64,000 nt of DNA, from the NCBI RefSeq assembly GCF_003943735.1, contig NZ_RJMV01000012.1, positions 1 through 64,000 of the forward strand, given 5' to 3'. Positions within the stretch are counted from its first letter, which is position 1; each line of letters begins with the position of its first letter. The translations under genes were made by a program, and so were the position numbers. The notes beneath the pieces are model-generated. The model made no database searches. It had not been told where the DNA came from and saw nothing but the letters and a program-made list of their open reading frames with translations. Below, piece after piece: positions 19,229-28,293 of this stretch. Source of the DNA: Streptococcus sanguinis (GTDB lineage: Bacteria > Bacillota > Bacilli > Lactobacillales > Streptococcaceae).

Positions 19229-20158
19229 TTATACCTCTTTTACTGTAATTTGATTATATAAATTATCATAATTGTAGACATTGACATGTCCAGTCATTTT
19301 TTCTTGGGCATTGAGCATGCCCAGAACATTTGCTTTTTTGAGCAGAGAGACATCATCTTCTTGATGACTCAAGGCTGAGGAGATCCCTGCAACAGTTGAG
19401 TCTCCAGAGCCAACTGGATTGACCACTTGGATTTTAGGAATATCTACTTTATAGAAAGTATCCCAGTGCTTAGCAAAAGCTCCATCTGCACCGAGTGATA
19501 CGATGATCCACTCGATTCCATCAAAGAGCGGTTCTGAAAGGACAGCTTTTAACTCATCCAAATCTTTGGAAACTTCGCGACCCAATAACTGAGAAAGTTC
19601 CTCGTTATTTGGTTTGATGGCAGTTGGTTTGACATCTGATTTGAGTACAGCTTCCAGAGCTGCTCCGGAGCAATCCAGCACCACCTTATTGCCAGCTTGA
19701 TTAGCCATTTCAATCAGCTGAATATAGTAGTCTTTCGGTAGGCCCGCTGGCAGACTGCCCGAGATACTGACAACATCTGCCTCAGCCATCAAAGACCGGA
19801 AGTGTTCTTGAAAATCCCTCGCCTCATCTGCTGTAATAGTCGGACCGGCTTCCAGGATTTCTGTTTGCTTACCTTCGTGTAAGATAGCAATACAGTTTCT
19901 CGTATCTCCCGAAATGTTATAAAAGCATTGTCTAACATTAGGATGAAGGTTTTGTAATAAGAACTCTCCATTAGTCCCACCAATCAGGCCCGTCGCAGCA
20001 ACATTGTCTCCAATTTCTGCCAAGACCCTGGTTACGTTGAGACCCTTTCCGCCTGCTGTTTTACTGACTTCTGCAACACGATTAACAGTATCTATTTTCA
20101 ATTCTCCTAAGGGATAGGAAATATCGATAGAAGGATTCATGGTCACTGTAAGAATCAT
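19229..20158 (-). CDS. lacC: Tagatose-6-phosphate kinase LacC
   Basis: 309 residues, PfkB family. N-terminal [21 protein letters not shown] and the C-terminal anion-hole/catalytic motif [12 protein letters not shown] are both clear (the Asp of GSGD is the base). It phosphorylates tagatose-6-phosphate. It follows lacB by 12 bases. Confidence 0.94.
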   Translation of the reverse strand: MILTVTMNPSIDISYPLGELKIDTVNRVAEVSKTAGGKGLNVTRVLAEIGDNVAATGLIGGTNGEFLLQNLHPNVRQCFYNISGDTRNCIAILHEGKQTEILEAGPTITADEARDFQEHFRSLMAEADVVSISGSLPAGLPKDYYIQLIEMANQAGNKVVLDCSGAALEAVLKSDVKPTAIKPNNEELSQLLGREVSKDLDELKAVLSEPLFDGIEWIIVSLGADGAFAKHWDTFYKVDIPKIQVVNPVGSGDSTVAGISSALSHQEDDVSLLKKANVLGMLNAQEKMTGHVNVYNYDNLYNQITVKEV

Positions 20159-20170
20159 CTGGCTACCTCA

Positions 20171-20686
20171 CTAGTCGTGGTACTCTCCACGATCCCATTT
20201 TTCAAGAAATTCTGTAAAGAAGTTGGCATCTGTTTGATGAGCATTGTGAGTCTCAACGTGCTCAATTTTTGCGATCAATTTTTTATTTTCTTCAGTCGGC
20301 TTGTACTCCGCATGGATGAAAGCTTCAATGATATCACACATGAGGAGCTCACCAGTAATTTTTCCACCAAAACCAATAACATTTGCGTTGAGTTCTTCCT
20401 TAGCATAGAGAGCTGAAGTCATGTCACGTACCAAAGCTGAACGAACACCAGGAACTTTATTTACAGCGTTGTTGATACCGACACCTGTACCACAGATACA
20501 AACACCAAGATCAGCTTGTCCACTAACGACTGCCTCCCCTACTTTTTTACCAAAGATTGGGTAGTGAGTACGTGTATGGTCATAAGTTCCAAAATCAAGA
20601 ACTTCATAGCCTTTTGATTTTAGAAAATCTGAGACTGCCATTTTTTCATTGGTAACGATATGGTCACATCCAATTGCAATTTTCAT
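20171..20686 (-). CDS. lacB: Galactose-6-phosphate isomerase subunit LacB
   Basis: 171 residues of the RpiB/LacAB family, with [14 protein letters not shown] as the phosphate/substrate loop. It works with LacA to turn galactose-6-phosphate into tagatose-6-phosphate. I start at ATG 20686 (MKIAIGCDH) behind AAAAGGAGAAATCAA. A longer in-frame reading overlaps lacA and is not real. Confidence 0.94.
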   Translation of the reverse strand: MKIAIGCDHIVTNEKMAVSDFLKSKGYEVLDFGTYDHTRTHYPIFGKKVGEAVVSGQADLGVCICGTGVGINNAVNKVPGVRSALVRDMTSALYAKEELNANVIGFGGKITGELLMCDIIEAFIHAEYKPTEENKKLIAKIEHVETHNAHQTDANFFTEFLEKWDRGEYHD

Positions 20687-20702
20687 TTGATTTCTCCTTT
20701 TC

Positions 20703-21128
20703 TTAGCACATCTTGTTGAGCATGTCGACCCGGATTTGGTGACGGCCGCCGTCGTATTTACCATTGACAAAGCCTTTGGCAATGTTCTTAGCCAGACCTT
20801 CACCAACGATTTCAGCTCCCATCGTAATCATGCGAGAGTTGTTATGGCCGCGAGTCATGTAGGCAGAGCGTTCATCTGAGACTTCCGCCGCTACCATGCC
20901 CTTGATTTTGGTCGCTACCATGAATGGACCAGCCCCATAAGCGTCAATGACAATACCAAGATTTTCCTCTTGTTTATTCACCTCAGCCGCAACTGCAAGG
21001 GTCACATCAACAAAATCTTGACCTTCTTTCGTCACATCGACCACTTCAAAGTTTTCTCCGACGAGAAAATCCTTGACCACATCTTTCAGCTTACTTCCAG
21101 CAGTATCTGCTCCAATAATAATTGCCAT
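20703..21128 (-). CDS. lacA: Galactose-6-phosphate isomerase subunit LacA
   Basis: 141 residues, the usual LacA length, starting [11 protein letters not shown] behind AAAGGAGAATGCTC. It forms a heteromer with LacB. In LacA the CGTG-type loop seen in LacB is changed to [12 protein letters not shown], as is normal for this subunit. First gene of the structural operon, directly behind the LacR-controlled promoter. Confidence 0.94.
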   Translation of the reverse strand: MAIIIGADTAGSKLKDVVKDFLVGENFEVVDVTKEGQDFVDVTLAVAAEVNKQEENLGIVIDAYGAGPFMVATKIKGMVAAEVSDERSAYMTRGHNNSRMITMGAEIVGEGLAKNIAKGFVNGKYDGGRHQIRVDMLNKMC

Positions 21129-21165
21129 GAGCATTCTCCTTTGTTTGATTTTTTGCACAGAATAT

Positions 21166-21180
21166 TGTTTATAAAAAACA
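21166..21180 (-). promoter_or_regulatory. Probable downstream LacR operator
   Basis: TGTTTATAAAAAACA, a near-palindrome with TGTTT/AAACA ends like the LacR sites upstream. It lies about 20 bases past the -10 of the lac promoter, where a repressor would block elongation. Confidence 0.45.
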
Positions 21181-21201
21181 CTTTCTGTTTCCTATAAGCA
21201 T

Positions 21202-21230
21202 ACTATACTCCTTTAAAAGTTATTTGTCAA
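21202..21230 (-). promoter_or_regulatory. lacABCD promoter
   Basis: TTGACA (21230-21225), 17 bases, TATAGT (21207-21202). A perfect -35 sits about 75-100 bases ahead of lacA. Confidence 0.85.
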
Positions 21231-21238
21231 CAGATTTT

Positions 21239-21283
21239 TGTTTATTTTAATCAAAATATTTTTAAAGATGATTAAAATAAACA
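21239..21283. promoter_or_regulatory. LacR operator: perfect 14-base inverted repeat
   Basis: TGTTTATTTTAATC (21239-21252) and its exact inverse GATTAAAATAAACA (21270-21283), separated by 17 bases. Centres are 31 bases apart, about three helical turns. It lies just upstream of the lac -35 and matches the TGTTTATTTT-like sites of DeoR-family sugar repressors. Confidence 0.75.
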
Positions 21284-21336
21284 AAAAAAGCCCTAAAAAG
21301 AGCTTTTTGATAATTTTTTCATCCATTTAAAATAAA

Positions 21337-22092
21337 CTAGGAAATAATCTTGGTATAAACTTCCAGTTCTTCCTGAGCATTTTCAGACATCTGGTCCGTG
21401 ATAACAGCTGTAATCTCCGACAAAGGACAGATAGAGGTAAAATCTTCCTTGCCAATCTTAGAAGAATCAATCAGTAGATATGTCTCTGTCGAGCGCTCCA
21501 AAGCTAGCTTCTGGGTGTAGGCTTCTTCAAAAGAAGAAGTCATAATCTGACCATTTTTGATACCATTGCCGCTGAAAAACATCTTGGTAAAATACATCTT
21601 GTCCATGATGGCATTGGTCATCTCGCCGACAAAGGCTTGAGTCGCTTCCCGCATCTCCCCACCCAAGAGAAAGACTTTGAAGGTATCCGACTTCTTCTTC
21701 AGAAGATCATGAAAAATCGGAAGGCAGTTGGTAATCACGCGCAGATGATGATTACTGATTTCCTCAGCCAGCACTTCCACAGAAGTCCCTGGTCCAAGAA
21801 AAATAGTATCGCCATCTTCAATCAGCTCCACAGCCTTCTTGGCAACAGTCCGCTTTGCCTCGATATTCTGATAAAGCTTCTCTTCATGAGGGATTTCTCT
21901 ATACTTGAGGTGCTGATTACTTTTAGCCCCACCGTGAACACGAGTCAGCAGCCCTTTACTTTCCAACTCAATCAAGTCCCGTCGAACCGTCATGTCGGAG
22001 ACCTTCATACTCTCTACAATCTCAGCAACCGTCACTGTCCCAGCTCGATCAACCAGTTTTACTACTTCATCCTGTCTCTGATTTTTACCCAT
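21337..22092 (-). CDS. lacR: Lactose repressor LacR (DeoR family)
   Basis: 251 residues. An N-terminal DeoR helix-turn-helix (TVAEIVESMKVSDMTVRRDL, about 19-38) is followed by a DeoR sensor domain. In this family the inducer is tagatose-6-phosphate. It is transcribed separately, upstream of and in the same direction as lacA, with a palindrome ahead of it (22157-22177) that suggests self-control. Confidence 0.92.
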   Translation of the reverse strand: MGKNQRQDEVVKLVDRAGTVTVAEIVESMKVSDMTVRRDLIELESKGLLTRVHGGAKSNQHLKYREIPHEEKLYQNIEAKRTVAKKAVELIEDGDTIFLGPGTSVEVLAEEISNHHLRVITNCLPIFHDLLKKKSDTFKVFLLGGEMREATQAFVGEMTNAIMDKMYFTKMFFSGNGIKNGQIMTSSFEEAYTQKLALERSTETYLLIDSSKIGKEDFTSICPLSEITAVITDQMSENAQEELEVYTKIIS

Positions 22093-22156
22093 ACTATTCC
22101 CTCTCTACACTCTAGTTTTGTTTATTATAACTCATTTTTCTGTTTTTTTCCATATT

Positions 22157-22177
22157 TTTTGTTTGTTTTAAACAAAA
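22157..22177. promoter_or_regulatory. Palindrome upstream of lacR, possible LacR operator
   Basis: TTTTGTTTGTTTTAAACAAAA: arms TTTTGTTT and AAACAAAA, similar in core to the TGTTTATTTT sites at 21239-21283. It lies about 65 bases ahead of the lacR start. Confidence 0.5.
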
Positions 22178-22208
22178 TTGAGGGTTTGCGACATAATATA
22201 AGACATTA

Positions 22209-22236
22209 GAAAAACCTCAAGATGATTATCTTGAGG
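22209..22236 (-). terminator. Terminator between the small protein gene and lacR
   Basis: Stem CCTCAAGAT / ATCTTGAGG (22215-22236), followed on the minus strand by TTTTT. It ends the EcsC-like operon. Confidence 0.7.
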
Positions 22237-22354
22237 CTTATTTCTATTCTGAATAATCACTATGTAGATTACTAAGGCTGATTTTGGAAAGAAAGTTTAT
22301 ATTGCCTAAGCAGCCAATTAAAATTGAAAGCAAGTGAGAAGACTTGATTAAATT

Positions 22355-22540
22355 TTACTTATCCTTGTCATTCATCTTTAATATCCAATTAAACATTCCA
22401 ATCATTTTTGGAAAGGTAAATGAATAGAACAGAGCCTTTCCAACAGACATTTCCTTAGGTTTATTCAAATCTTTAGATATTTTGTTCATACCTTTAGCCC
22501 ATACTTGGAAACCAAAGACTTTCATAATAAATTTTAACAA
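22355..22540 (-). CDS. Small protein of unknown function, partner of the EcsC-like gene
   Basis: 61 residues, basic, with a hydrophobic stretch (about 33-52: GKALFYSFTFPKMIGMFNWI). It may be a membrane-associated microprotein. The best start is TTG at 22540, which sits about eight bases after GAGGAA inside the end of the upstream gene. The first ATG (22525) is too far from a ribosome binding site. The gap to the EcsC-like stop is five bases, so the two are translationally linked. I recognise no family. Confidence 0.6.
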   Translation of the reverse strand: MLKFIMKVFGFQVWAKGMNKISKDLNKPKEMSVGKALFYSFTFPKMIGMFNWILKMNDKDK

Positions 22541-22545
22541 TTGAA

Positions 22546-23496
22546 TTATTCCTCATCTTCAATTACTTCAGCTTCTTTACGGATTGATTTAACATCTTTT
22601 TCATATTGTTCTTCATTATAATCAATCATTTTAGAAAGTTCTTTTTGCAAGTTTTCCCCCATTGGTTTCATAGTAGCAAAAGTGATACCTCCTGAAATAA
22701 CCCCTGAAACAACTGGAAGAACTTTGGAAACTCCTTTAGCAAATGTTCCCTTTGTAAGACTGATACCGAAAACCTTTAATACTTTTTTCAAAATTGGATA
22801 ATACAAGGTTTTTGTTAAAGCTTTTTGTGGAATTGACTTGAGTGCCTGTTTTCCAATCGCCACGCCTCCAGCTCTCAGTAACGCACCTGTTCCAGAGACA
22901 CCTAACATAACACCCAGATACAATAGCAACGTATTTTGGGCTTCTTCTGTTAATTTATCCTTTTCAGACCACAGATATTGGAAGCCGTAGATATAACCTA
23001 GTTCTTGAGCTAATTTTAAAGCCATGGCATAATATTGAGCAACATCTGCTGGTATGGTCACAGCCATAGCAATTCCTCCTGGTAAACCAGCAAGAACAGA
23101 AGCTCCACTTGATAATAGGACATTATCCATAATACAAGCCTTTGCAGCTTTGTCCAATTTATCCTTGGAAACAATATTTACAGGACCATCAGCTAATAAT
23201 TTCCCTACTTCATCTTGACTTAAACCTTTGCCAAATTTATCCATTAAAAATTGATTTCTATCAACTTTAACTACTGGAAGCTTGGATACTTGCTCTAAGA
23301 CTTGCATGGCCACTTCTTCTGGCTTCGCATCAAATTTACCCTTAGCTCCATTAACCACCTTATCAATCTCTTTACTAGCGCTCCCTGCAACATCTCCGAC
23401 AGCTTTAGTAGTAGCATTAAAACCATTTCCTACTGCTTTAACAGTCCCATTGGCTAAGTCACCAGCTCCTTTAACAACATCATCCCAAAAAGCCAT
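22546..23496 (-). CDS. EcsC-family protein
   Basis: 316 residues. The middle region (about 130-215), with GIAMAVTIPADVAQYYAMALKLAQELGYIYG as its hallmark (cited in part), resembles the EcsC domain: glycine-rich hydrophobic stretches that probably dip into the membrane. The first 70 residues are a Gly/Ala/Lys repeat-like segment (VVKGAGDLANGTVKAVGNGF). The C-terminus is acidic. EcsC-like proteins have no agreed biochemical function. Operon with the 61-residue protein. Confidence 0.65.
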   Translation of the reverse strand: MAFWDDVVKGAGDLANGTVKAVGNGFNATTKAVGDVAGSASKEIDKVVNGAKGKFDAKPEEVAMQVLEQVSKLPVVKVDRNQFLMDKFGKGLSQDEVGKLLADGPVNIVSKDKLDKAAKACIMDNVLLSSGASVLAGLPGGIAMAVTIPADVAQYYAMALKLAQELGYIYGFQYLWSEKDKLTEEAQNTLLLYLGVMLGVSGTGALLRAGGVAIGKQALKSIPQKALTKTLYYPILKKVLKVFGISLTKGTFAKGVSKVLPVVSGVISGGITFATMKPMGENLQKELSKMIDYNEEQYEKDVKSIRKEAEVIEDEE

Positions 23497-23654
23497 AAAT
23501 AATTCTCCTAAAATAATTTAATAGATAAAAGTAAATCTACAAGCCAATTATCCTACAACTTGTCAACTTTGTCAATGTACTGACAGTTATTTAAATGTTT
23601 TTGACTAATAATTCTTTTCTCAATCACACACCATACCTTTTTAATTTCCAAATA

Positions 23655-23687
23655 CAAAAATCCCCCAGCAGCCTCCTGCTGGGGGAT
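23655..23687 (-). terminator. Terminator after metG
   Basis: ATCCCCCAGCAG / CTGCTGGGGGAT stem (23660-23687), followed on the minus strand by TTTTTG. Confidence 0.9.
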
Positions 23688-23707
23688 CGTCATTAGATCA
23701 AAAATTG

Positions 23708-25705
23708 TTATCCAATCAAACTTCCATTTGGGACATTTTCGTCCACAGTAAGGAGAGTCAGTTGGTCGCCGTGCTCGGCTGATAGAATCATCCCTTGGCT
23801 AACATATTTTTTCATCATCTTACGTGGTTTGAGATTAGCTACGATTTGGACTTTCTTACCGACCAGTTCTTGCTCGTTTGGATAGTATTTAGCAATACCA
23901 GAGAGGATTTGGCGGTCCTCACCGTCTCCTGCATCCAAGCGGAACTGAAGAAGCTTATCCGAGCCTTCAACTTTAGACACCTCTTTGACTTCTGCGACAC
24001 GGATTTCCACCTTATCGAAGTCGTCAAACTTGATTTCTTTGCGGTTAAGTTTGAGCTCGACTTCTTCTGGATTCCATTCTTTTTCAACCTCAGGTTTGTT
24101 GCCTTCCATTTGTTCTTTGATATAGGCAATTTCTTCTTCCATATCGAGACGCGGGAAGATTGGTGTTCCTTTTTCTACAACTTTCAGACCTGATGGGAGC
24201 TGATCAATTGCTAGATTTTCCAGAGACGCAGCTTGAGGCAAGCCTAGTTGACTGAGGACAGCCTTACTCGTTTCCATCGTGAAAGGCTCAATCATGTGTG
24301 CCACAACACGAAGGCTCGCTGTCAAGTGGCTCATAACTGCTGCCAACTCTTTTACCTTAGCTTCATCTTTTGCCAGAACCCAAGGAGCTGTTTCATCGAT
24401 GTATTTATTGGTGCGGGAGATGAGAGTCCAGACTGCTTCCAGAGCACGTGGGTAGTCAACTGCATCCATGTGTTTGTAGTAGTCAGCGATGGATTCAGAT
24501 GCCACCTGAGCCAGAGCTCCGTCAAAGTCTGTCACATTTTCTTCATAGGCTGGCACCTGACCGTCAAAGTACTTGTTAATCATAGAAACCGTACGGTTGA
24601 GCAAGTTGCCTAGGTCATTAGCTAACTCATAGTTGATACGACCCACATAGTCCTCAGGTGTGAATGTTCCATCAGATCCCACCGGAAGACTGCGCATGAG
24701 GTAATAACGCAGAGCATCCAAACCATAACGCTCTACCAGCATTTCCGGATAGACCACATTACCCTTAGACTTGGACATCTTACCATCCTTCATGACAAAC
24801 CAACCGTGAGCAATCAAGCGGTCGGGCAGCTTAATATCCAGCATCATGAGCAGGATTGGCCAGTAGATAGAGTGGAAGCGCAGAATGTCCTTGCCCACCA
24901 TGTGGAAGACTGTTCCGTTCCAGAATTTATCGTAGTTAGCATGGTCTTCCTGACCGTAGCCAAGAGCTGTCGCATAGTTGAGCAGAGCATCAATCCAAAC
25001 GTAGACAACGTGTTTAGGATTGGATGGCACCGGCACGCCCCAAGTAAAGGTCGTCCGAGATACGGCCAAGTCTTCCAGGCCAGGCTCAATGAAGTTTTTC
25101 AGCATTTCATTGAGACGTCCGTCTGGTGTGATAAAGTCTGGATGAGATTTAAAAAATTCTACCAAGCGGTCTTGGTACTTGCTGAGACGGAGGAAATAAG
25201 ACTCTTCTGATACCCACTCCACTTCATGTCCAGATGGCGCAATTCCGCCGGTTACCTTTCCATTTTCATCACGGAAGACTTCTGCCAGCTGGCTTTCAGT
25301 AAAGAATTCCTCGTCAGAAACCGAATACCAGCCTGAATATTCACCCAAGTAGATGTCATCTTGAGCAAGCAAACGTTCAAAGACTTGAGCCACTACTTTT
25401 TCATGGTAATCGTCTGTGGTACGGATAAATTTATCATATGAGATATCCAGTAATTGCCAGAGTTCTTTAACTCCAACTACCATGCCATCAACATAGGCTT
25501 GTGGTGTAATACCAGCTTCTTCTGCTTTTTGTTGAATCTTTTGGCCATGCTCATCAAGACCAGTCAGATAAAAGACATCGTAGCCCATAAGGCGTTTGTA
25601 ACGTGCTAAGACATCACATGCGATAGTTGTGTAGGCAGAACCGATATGGAGCTTACCGCTCGGATAGTAGATAGGGGTTGTAATATAAAAGTTCTTTTCA
25701 GACAT
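23708..25705 (-). CDS. metG: Methionyl-tRNA synthetase
   Basis: 665 residues. The class I signature HIGS (in [11 protein letters not shown], near residue 20) and KMSKS (in [12 protein letters not shown], near 309) bind ATP. The anticodon-binding helices follow. The last 105 residues are a tRNA-binding OB domain ([20 protein letters not shown]), the dimer-type MetG. It charges initiator and elongator tRNA-Met. The start follows AAGGAGAAATC. It is transcribed alone. Confidence 0.95.
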   Translation of the reverse strand: MSEKNFYITTPIYYPSGKLHIGSAYTTIACDVLARYKRLMGYDVFYLTGLDEHGQKIQQKAEEAGITPQAYVDGMVVGVKELWQLLDISYDKFIRTTDDYHEKVVAQVFERLLAQDDIYLGEYSGWYSVSDEEFFTESQLAEVFRDENGKVTGGIAPSGHEVEWVSEESYFLRLSKYQDRLVEFFKSHPDFITPDGRLNEMLKNFIEPGLEDLAVSRTTFTWGVPVPSNPKHVVYVWIDALLNYATALGYGQEDHANYDKFWNGTVFHMVGKDILRFHSIYWPILLMMLDIKLPDRLIAHGWFVMKDGKMSKSKGNVVYPEMLVERYGLDALRYYLMRSLPVGSDGTFTPEDYVGRINYELANDLGNLLNRTVSMINKYFDGQVPAYEENVTDFDGALAQVASESIADYYKHMDAVDYPRALEAVWTLISRTNKYIDETAPWVLAKDEAKVKELAAVMSHLTASLRVVAHMIEPFTMETSKAVLSQLGLPQAASLENLAIDQLPSGLKVVEKGTPIFPRLDMEEEIAYIKEQMEGNKPEVEKEWNPEEVELKLNRKEIKFDDFDKVEIRVAEVKEVSKVEGSDKLLQFRLDAGDGEDRQILSGIAKYYPNEQELVGKKVQIVANLKPRKMMKKYVSQGMILSAEHGDQLTLLTVDENVPNGSLIG

Positions 25706-25950
25706 GATTTCTCCTTAGGAGGCAAATGAGACCTCTTTTTATTCGGAAATTGCCATTTATCAAGCAGATAAACCGCAAACTTCAACACTTTATTTTATCA
25801 CCATTTGAAAAATAAAACAATGGATTGCTAACCTGGATGTATCTGTTAAGCAACGGTGAAAATGGATGTACTTCTAAAAACAAAAATTAAATTGCAATAT
25901 TTAGTGATTTATAATATAATAAGATAAATAAAATTATTTAGGAGATTATT

Positions 25951-26277
25951 ATGATTTATGCATATCTTGATTTTTGGCGGAGAGCTTTTGACTTCGCTGG
26001 GCGGTCAGATCGCCCAGATTATTGGTGGGCTGTATTTGCCAATATGTTGATAGCTGTCTTATCTTTAATTTTCTTACTTATGGTTGGAGAGGAAGCAGCC
26101 CCTCTTCTATCGCTAATTCAGATTTATGGTTTCTTTACTATCATTCCAAATCTATCTCTGTCCATACGCCGTCTGAGAGATGCGGGTTACCATTGGGCTT
26201 TTATCTTCGTATCTTTTATTCCAGTTATTGGTAATTTCATTCTACTCTTCCTCCACTGTCAACCTTCAGAATACTAA
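25951..26277 (+). CDS. DUF805 membrane protein (short)
   Basis: 108 residues with three or four helices and the DUF805 hallmarks: YLDFWRRAFDFAGRSDRPDYWW at the start (aromatic-rich, GRSDRPDYWW core) and LSIRRLRDAGYHW later. It starts at ATG 25951 behind TAGGAGATTATT. Function is not known. It is a paralogue of the longer DUF805 gene that follows, and the two are separated by a large palindrome. Confidence 0.85.
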   Translation: MIYAYLDFWRRAFDFAGRSDRPDYWWAVFANMLIAVLSLIFLLMVGEEAAPLLSLIQIYGFFTIIPNLSLSIRRLRDAGYHWAFIFVSFIPVIGNFILLFLHCQPSEY

Positions 26278-26309
26278 AAAATTAACATTAATCACTTTCT
26301 GATAATCAG

Positions 26310-26390
26310 ACCAACCCAAACTGTACTGCCCCCAAAAGTTAGATTTTTTGTGTCTAACTTTTGGGGGGTAGTGCAAACAGGTTGGTTTTT
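26310..26390. repeat. Large palindrome resembling two IS3-family ends back to back
   Basis: Arms ACTGCCCCCAAAAGTTAGA (left) and TCTAACTTTTGGGGGGTAGT (right), extended by ACCAACC/GGTTGGT at the outer edges, with a 9-base centre. The TGTACTGCCCCCAAAAGTTAGA type of sequence is what I recall from ends of IS3/IS150-group elements in streptococci. It may be a MITE. The T run after the right arm also lets it act as a terminator for the first DUF805 gene. Confidence 0.6.
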
Positions 26391-26484
26391 ATGTTACACT
26401 ATTTCACTAAAACACCCTGTATTTTCTGAAAACTTGCAAATATAAGCCAAATATAGTACACTAAATAATAAAAGGATTTTTAAT

Positions 26485-27018
26485 ATGATTGATGCATATA
26501 AAAAGTTTTGGAAGGGCTATGTAGACTTCACCGGTCGCTCAAATCGCCCAGATTTTTGGTGGCCTATTCTCTGCCATTTTTTAGTAATGATTCTAATACT
26601 TTGCATTGCTCTTGTGATTGAAACAGTTTTGAACTCTGAGATTGGAGGAGCCTTATCTAACACCTTAGCAGGTTTAATAGTGGTTTATTTTATTGCGACT
26701 ATACTTCCCTCTCTCGCTATTCAAGTCCGTCGCTTGCGGGATGGTGGCTATCATTGGGCACTTATCTTATTGTACTTAGTCCCATTAGTGGGTCGTTTAA
26801 TTCTGTTGGTATTTTATTGCCAGCCTACTAAATATGAACCTGCTGTTAATAATTTCTATAATAATCAGAATTATCAAGAACAACAATTTGGCCAAAATTC
26901 TTATCAAAACCAGCAAAATTATCAAGGTCAGCAATTTAATCAGAACCCCTATCAAAATCAGCCTAATCCTCAACAAAACTTTGCATCACCTGAAAACGAG
27001 CAAAGTCCATTTGAATAA
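26485..27018 (+). CDS. DUF805 membrane protein with Gln/Asn-rich repeat tail
   Basis: 177 residues. Residues 1-115 are a DUF805 domain (YKKFWKGYVDFTGRSNRPDFWW, IQVRRLRDGGYHW, QPTKYEP), cited by motif. The tail contains two 16-residue tandem repeats, NYQ(E/G)QQF(G/N)QN(S/P)YQNQ(Q/P), encoded by 48-base repeats at 26869-26916 and 26917-26964. The tail is probably disordered and cytoplasmic. The gene next door lacks it. Function unknown. Confidence 0.85.
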   Translation: MIDAYKKFWKGYVDFTGRSNRPDFWWPILCHFLVMILILCIALVIETVLNSEIGGALSNTLAGLIVVYFIATILPSLAIQVRRLRDGGYHWALILLYLVPLVGRLILLVFYCQPTKYEPAVNNFYNNQNYQEQQFGQNSYQNQQNYQGQQFNQNPYQNQPNPQQNFASPENEQSPFE

Positions 27019-27021
27019 AGC

Positions 27022-27050
27022 AAAAGCCATTCCACTTCTGGAATGGCTTT
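27022..27050. terminator. Bidirectional terminator between DUF805 and DUF421 genes
   Basis: AAAGCCATTCC / GGAATGGCTTT stem with a six-base loop, between two converging genes. Confidence 0.85.
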
Positions 27051-27067
27051 CTCTTTGCAAGATTTTC

Positions 27068-27700
27068 TCAATAGGTCACAACATTCAAGTTGCCGCTTTC
27101 ATACTCAGCGATGAAGATATTCGAAATATCGGTGTATCCGTCTTTAGCTAATCTCTCCACCAGCCACTCTTCTGTTTTATCAATAGACTCCAGAATATCA
27201 ATTTGGACAACACCATCTGTGATAAGGGGATATTTAGGATTCTCTTCACCAGCCTGTACAATAATCAGCTGGCCGTTTTGCTCTATAACTGCCCGTTTGA
27301 CCTGCTTGAGCTGGAAAATACCTTGGCTGCGCAGCTTCAAAGCTACATCTGCTGCTGAAAGACCAACAGAACGGCAGGCTTCGGGACTCAATTTCCCATG
27401 CTGAATCAACGTTGTCGGCTTGCCATCAATCAAATGCTTAACCGCACGGACATTGTTATTGAGCCACTTTAGGGTCAAGACCAAGATAGTCCACATGATG
27501 AGAATGACTGCATACTGAAGAATGTTAATAGAGCTATTATAAATCACCCCACCGATAATACCACCAAGGACATAGTTTTGAATCTGGTCGATCGCTGAAT
27601 TTGGCGCCAGATTGCCTTTTCCGGTCACATTGATAACAAAAACCAGTGAGAAAAGTCCCAGTGCTAGCTTAATTAGGATTTCAAGAAAATTCAATGTCAT
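27068..27700 (-). CDS. DUF421 (YetF-like) membrane protein
   Basis: 210 residues. N-terminal helices are followed by the DUF421 cytoplasmic domain (VKHLIDGKPTTLIQHGKL, KLRSQGIFQLKQVKRAVIEQNGQL, both cited by their start). Together these match the YetF/YrbG type. It overlaps the DUF3290 gene by four bases (ATGA), a common pairing in lactic acid bacteria. Biochemical role unknown. Confidence 0.85.
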   Translation of the reverse strand: MTLNFLEILIKLALGLFSLVFVINVTGKGNLAPNSAIDQIQNYVLGGIIGGVIYNSSINILQYAVILIMWTILVLTLKWLNNNVRAVKHLIDGKPTTLIQHGKLSPEACRSVGLSAADVALKLRSQGIFQLKQVKRAVIEQNGQLIIVQAGEENPKYPLITDGVVQIDILESIDKTEEWLVERLAKDGYTDISNIFIAEYESGNLNVVTY

Positions 27701-28152
27701 TTTTCAACCTCCACTATTTCGATATCTGTCGTCTTATGCAAGTCAATTTTTTCAAGGAGATATTTATCCGGCTCACTGCCACTCATAGCCCGATAAAAAT
27801 TCTTTCCGACCTTCAAAATCGCTCCATCAGTTGCGGCTGAAGTATTGACATAGACCTCCGACTTATCGACTCCCAAGTCTTCTGAAATAACCTCAATAAA
27901 ATGCAGAGAGGTTTGAAACTGGTTATTAGAGGCTTGGTCAGTCTGAAAATTACTAATACCAATCAAGACCATGGCCACCAAGGCCAAAACAGAGATGATG
28001 GCTAGTTCTCGAAATTTTGAATCACGCTTATTGCGATAGGCCTTAAAAGCAAAAAATCCTGTCACAAGCAGAAGCAAGACAGAAAGTGCAACTGTCACCC
28101 AGTTTTGCTGGCTAATCTGACTCAAAACATAATCATAAGAATAGAATTTCAT
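27697..28152 (-). CDS. DUF3290 membrane protein
   Basis: 151 residues, two membrane helices near the N-terminus and a soluble domain. Length and fixed pairing with a DUF421 gene point to DUF3290. The two probably form one complex. The start at ATG 28152 follows GAGGGAAGAAACC. Confidence 0.8.
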   Translation of the reverse strand: MKFYSYDYVLSQISQQNWVTVALSVLLLLVTGFFAFKAYRNKRDSKFRELAIISVLALVAMVLIGISNFQTDQASNNQFQTSLHFIEVISEDLGVDKSEVYVNTSAATDGAILKVGKNFYRAMSGSEPDKYLLEKIDLHKTTDIEIVEVEK

Positions 28153-28293
28153 GGTTTCTTCCCTCTATTTTTCTAGGATAATTATAGAAAAATTTTCATT
28201 ATTTTTCAAGCTTTCTTACAATCACTTTGCTATAAATCAGCCCTAAATTTTGTTATAATAAACTCAGTAAATTTTACTAGAAAAGGAAATTTT

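Noticed and set aside
20687-20806. Long N-terminal extension of lacB
   Set aside because: It overlaps lacA in another frame and the normal family start with a good ribosome binding site is at 20686.
24248-24613. Plus-strand open frames across metG
   Set aside because: They are antisense shadows of a well-conserved gene with no ribosome binding sites.
25700-25790. Possible T-box or leader ahead of metG
   Set aside because: Only GAGG/CCTC short pairings are seen. No specifier loop, T-box sequence or terminator could be found.
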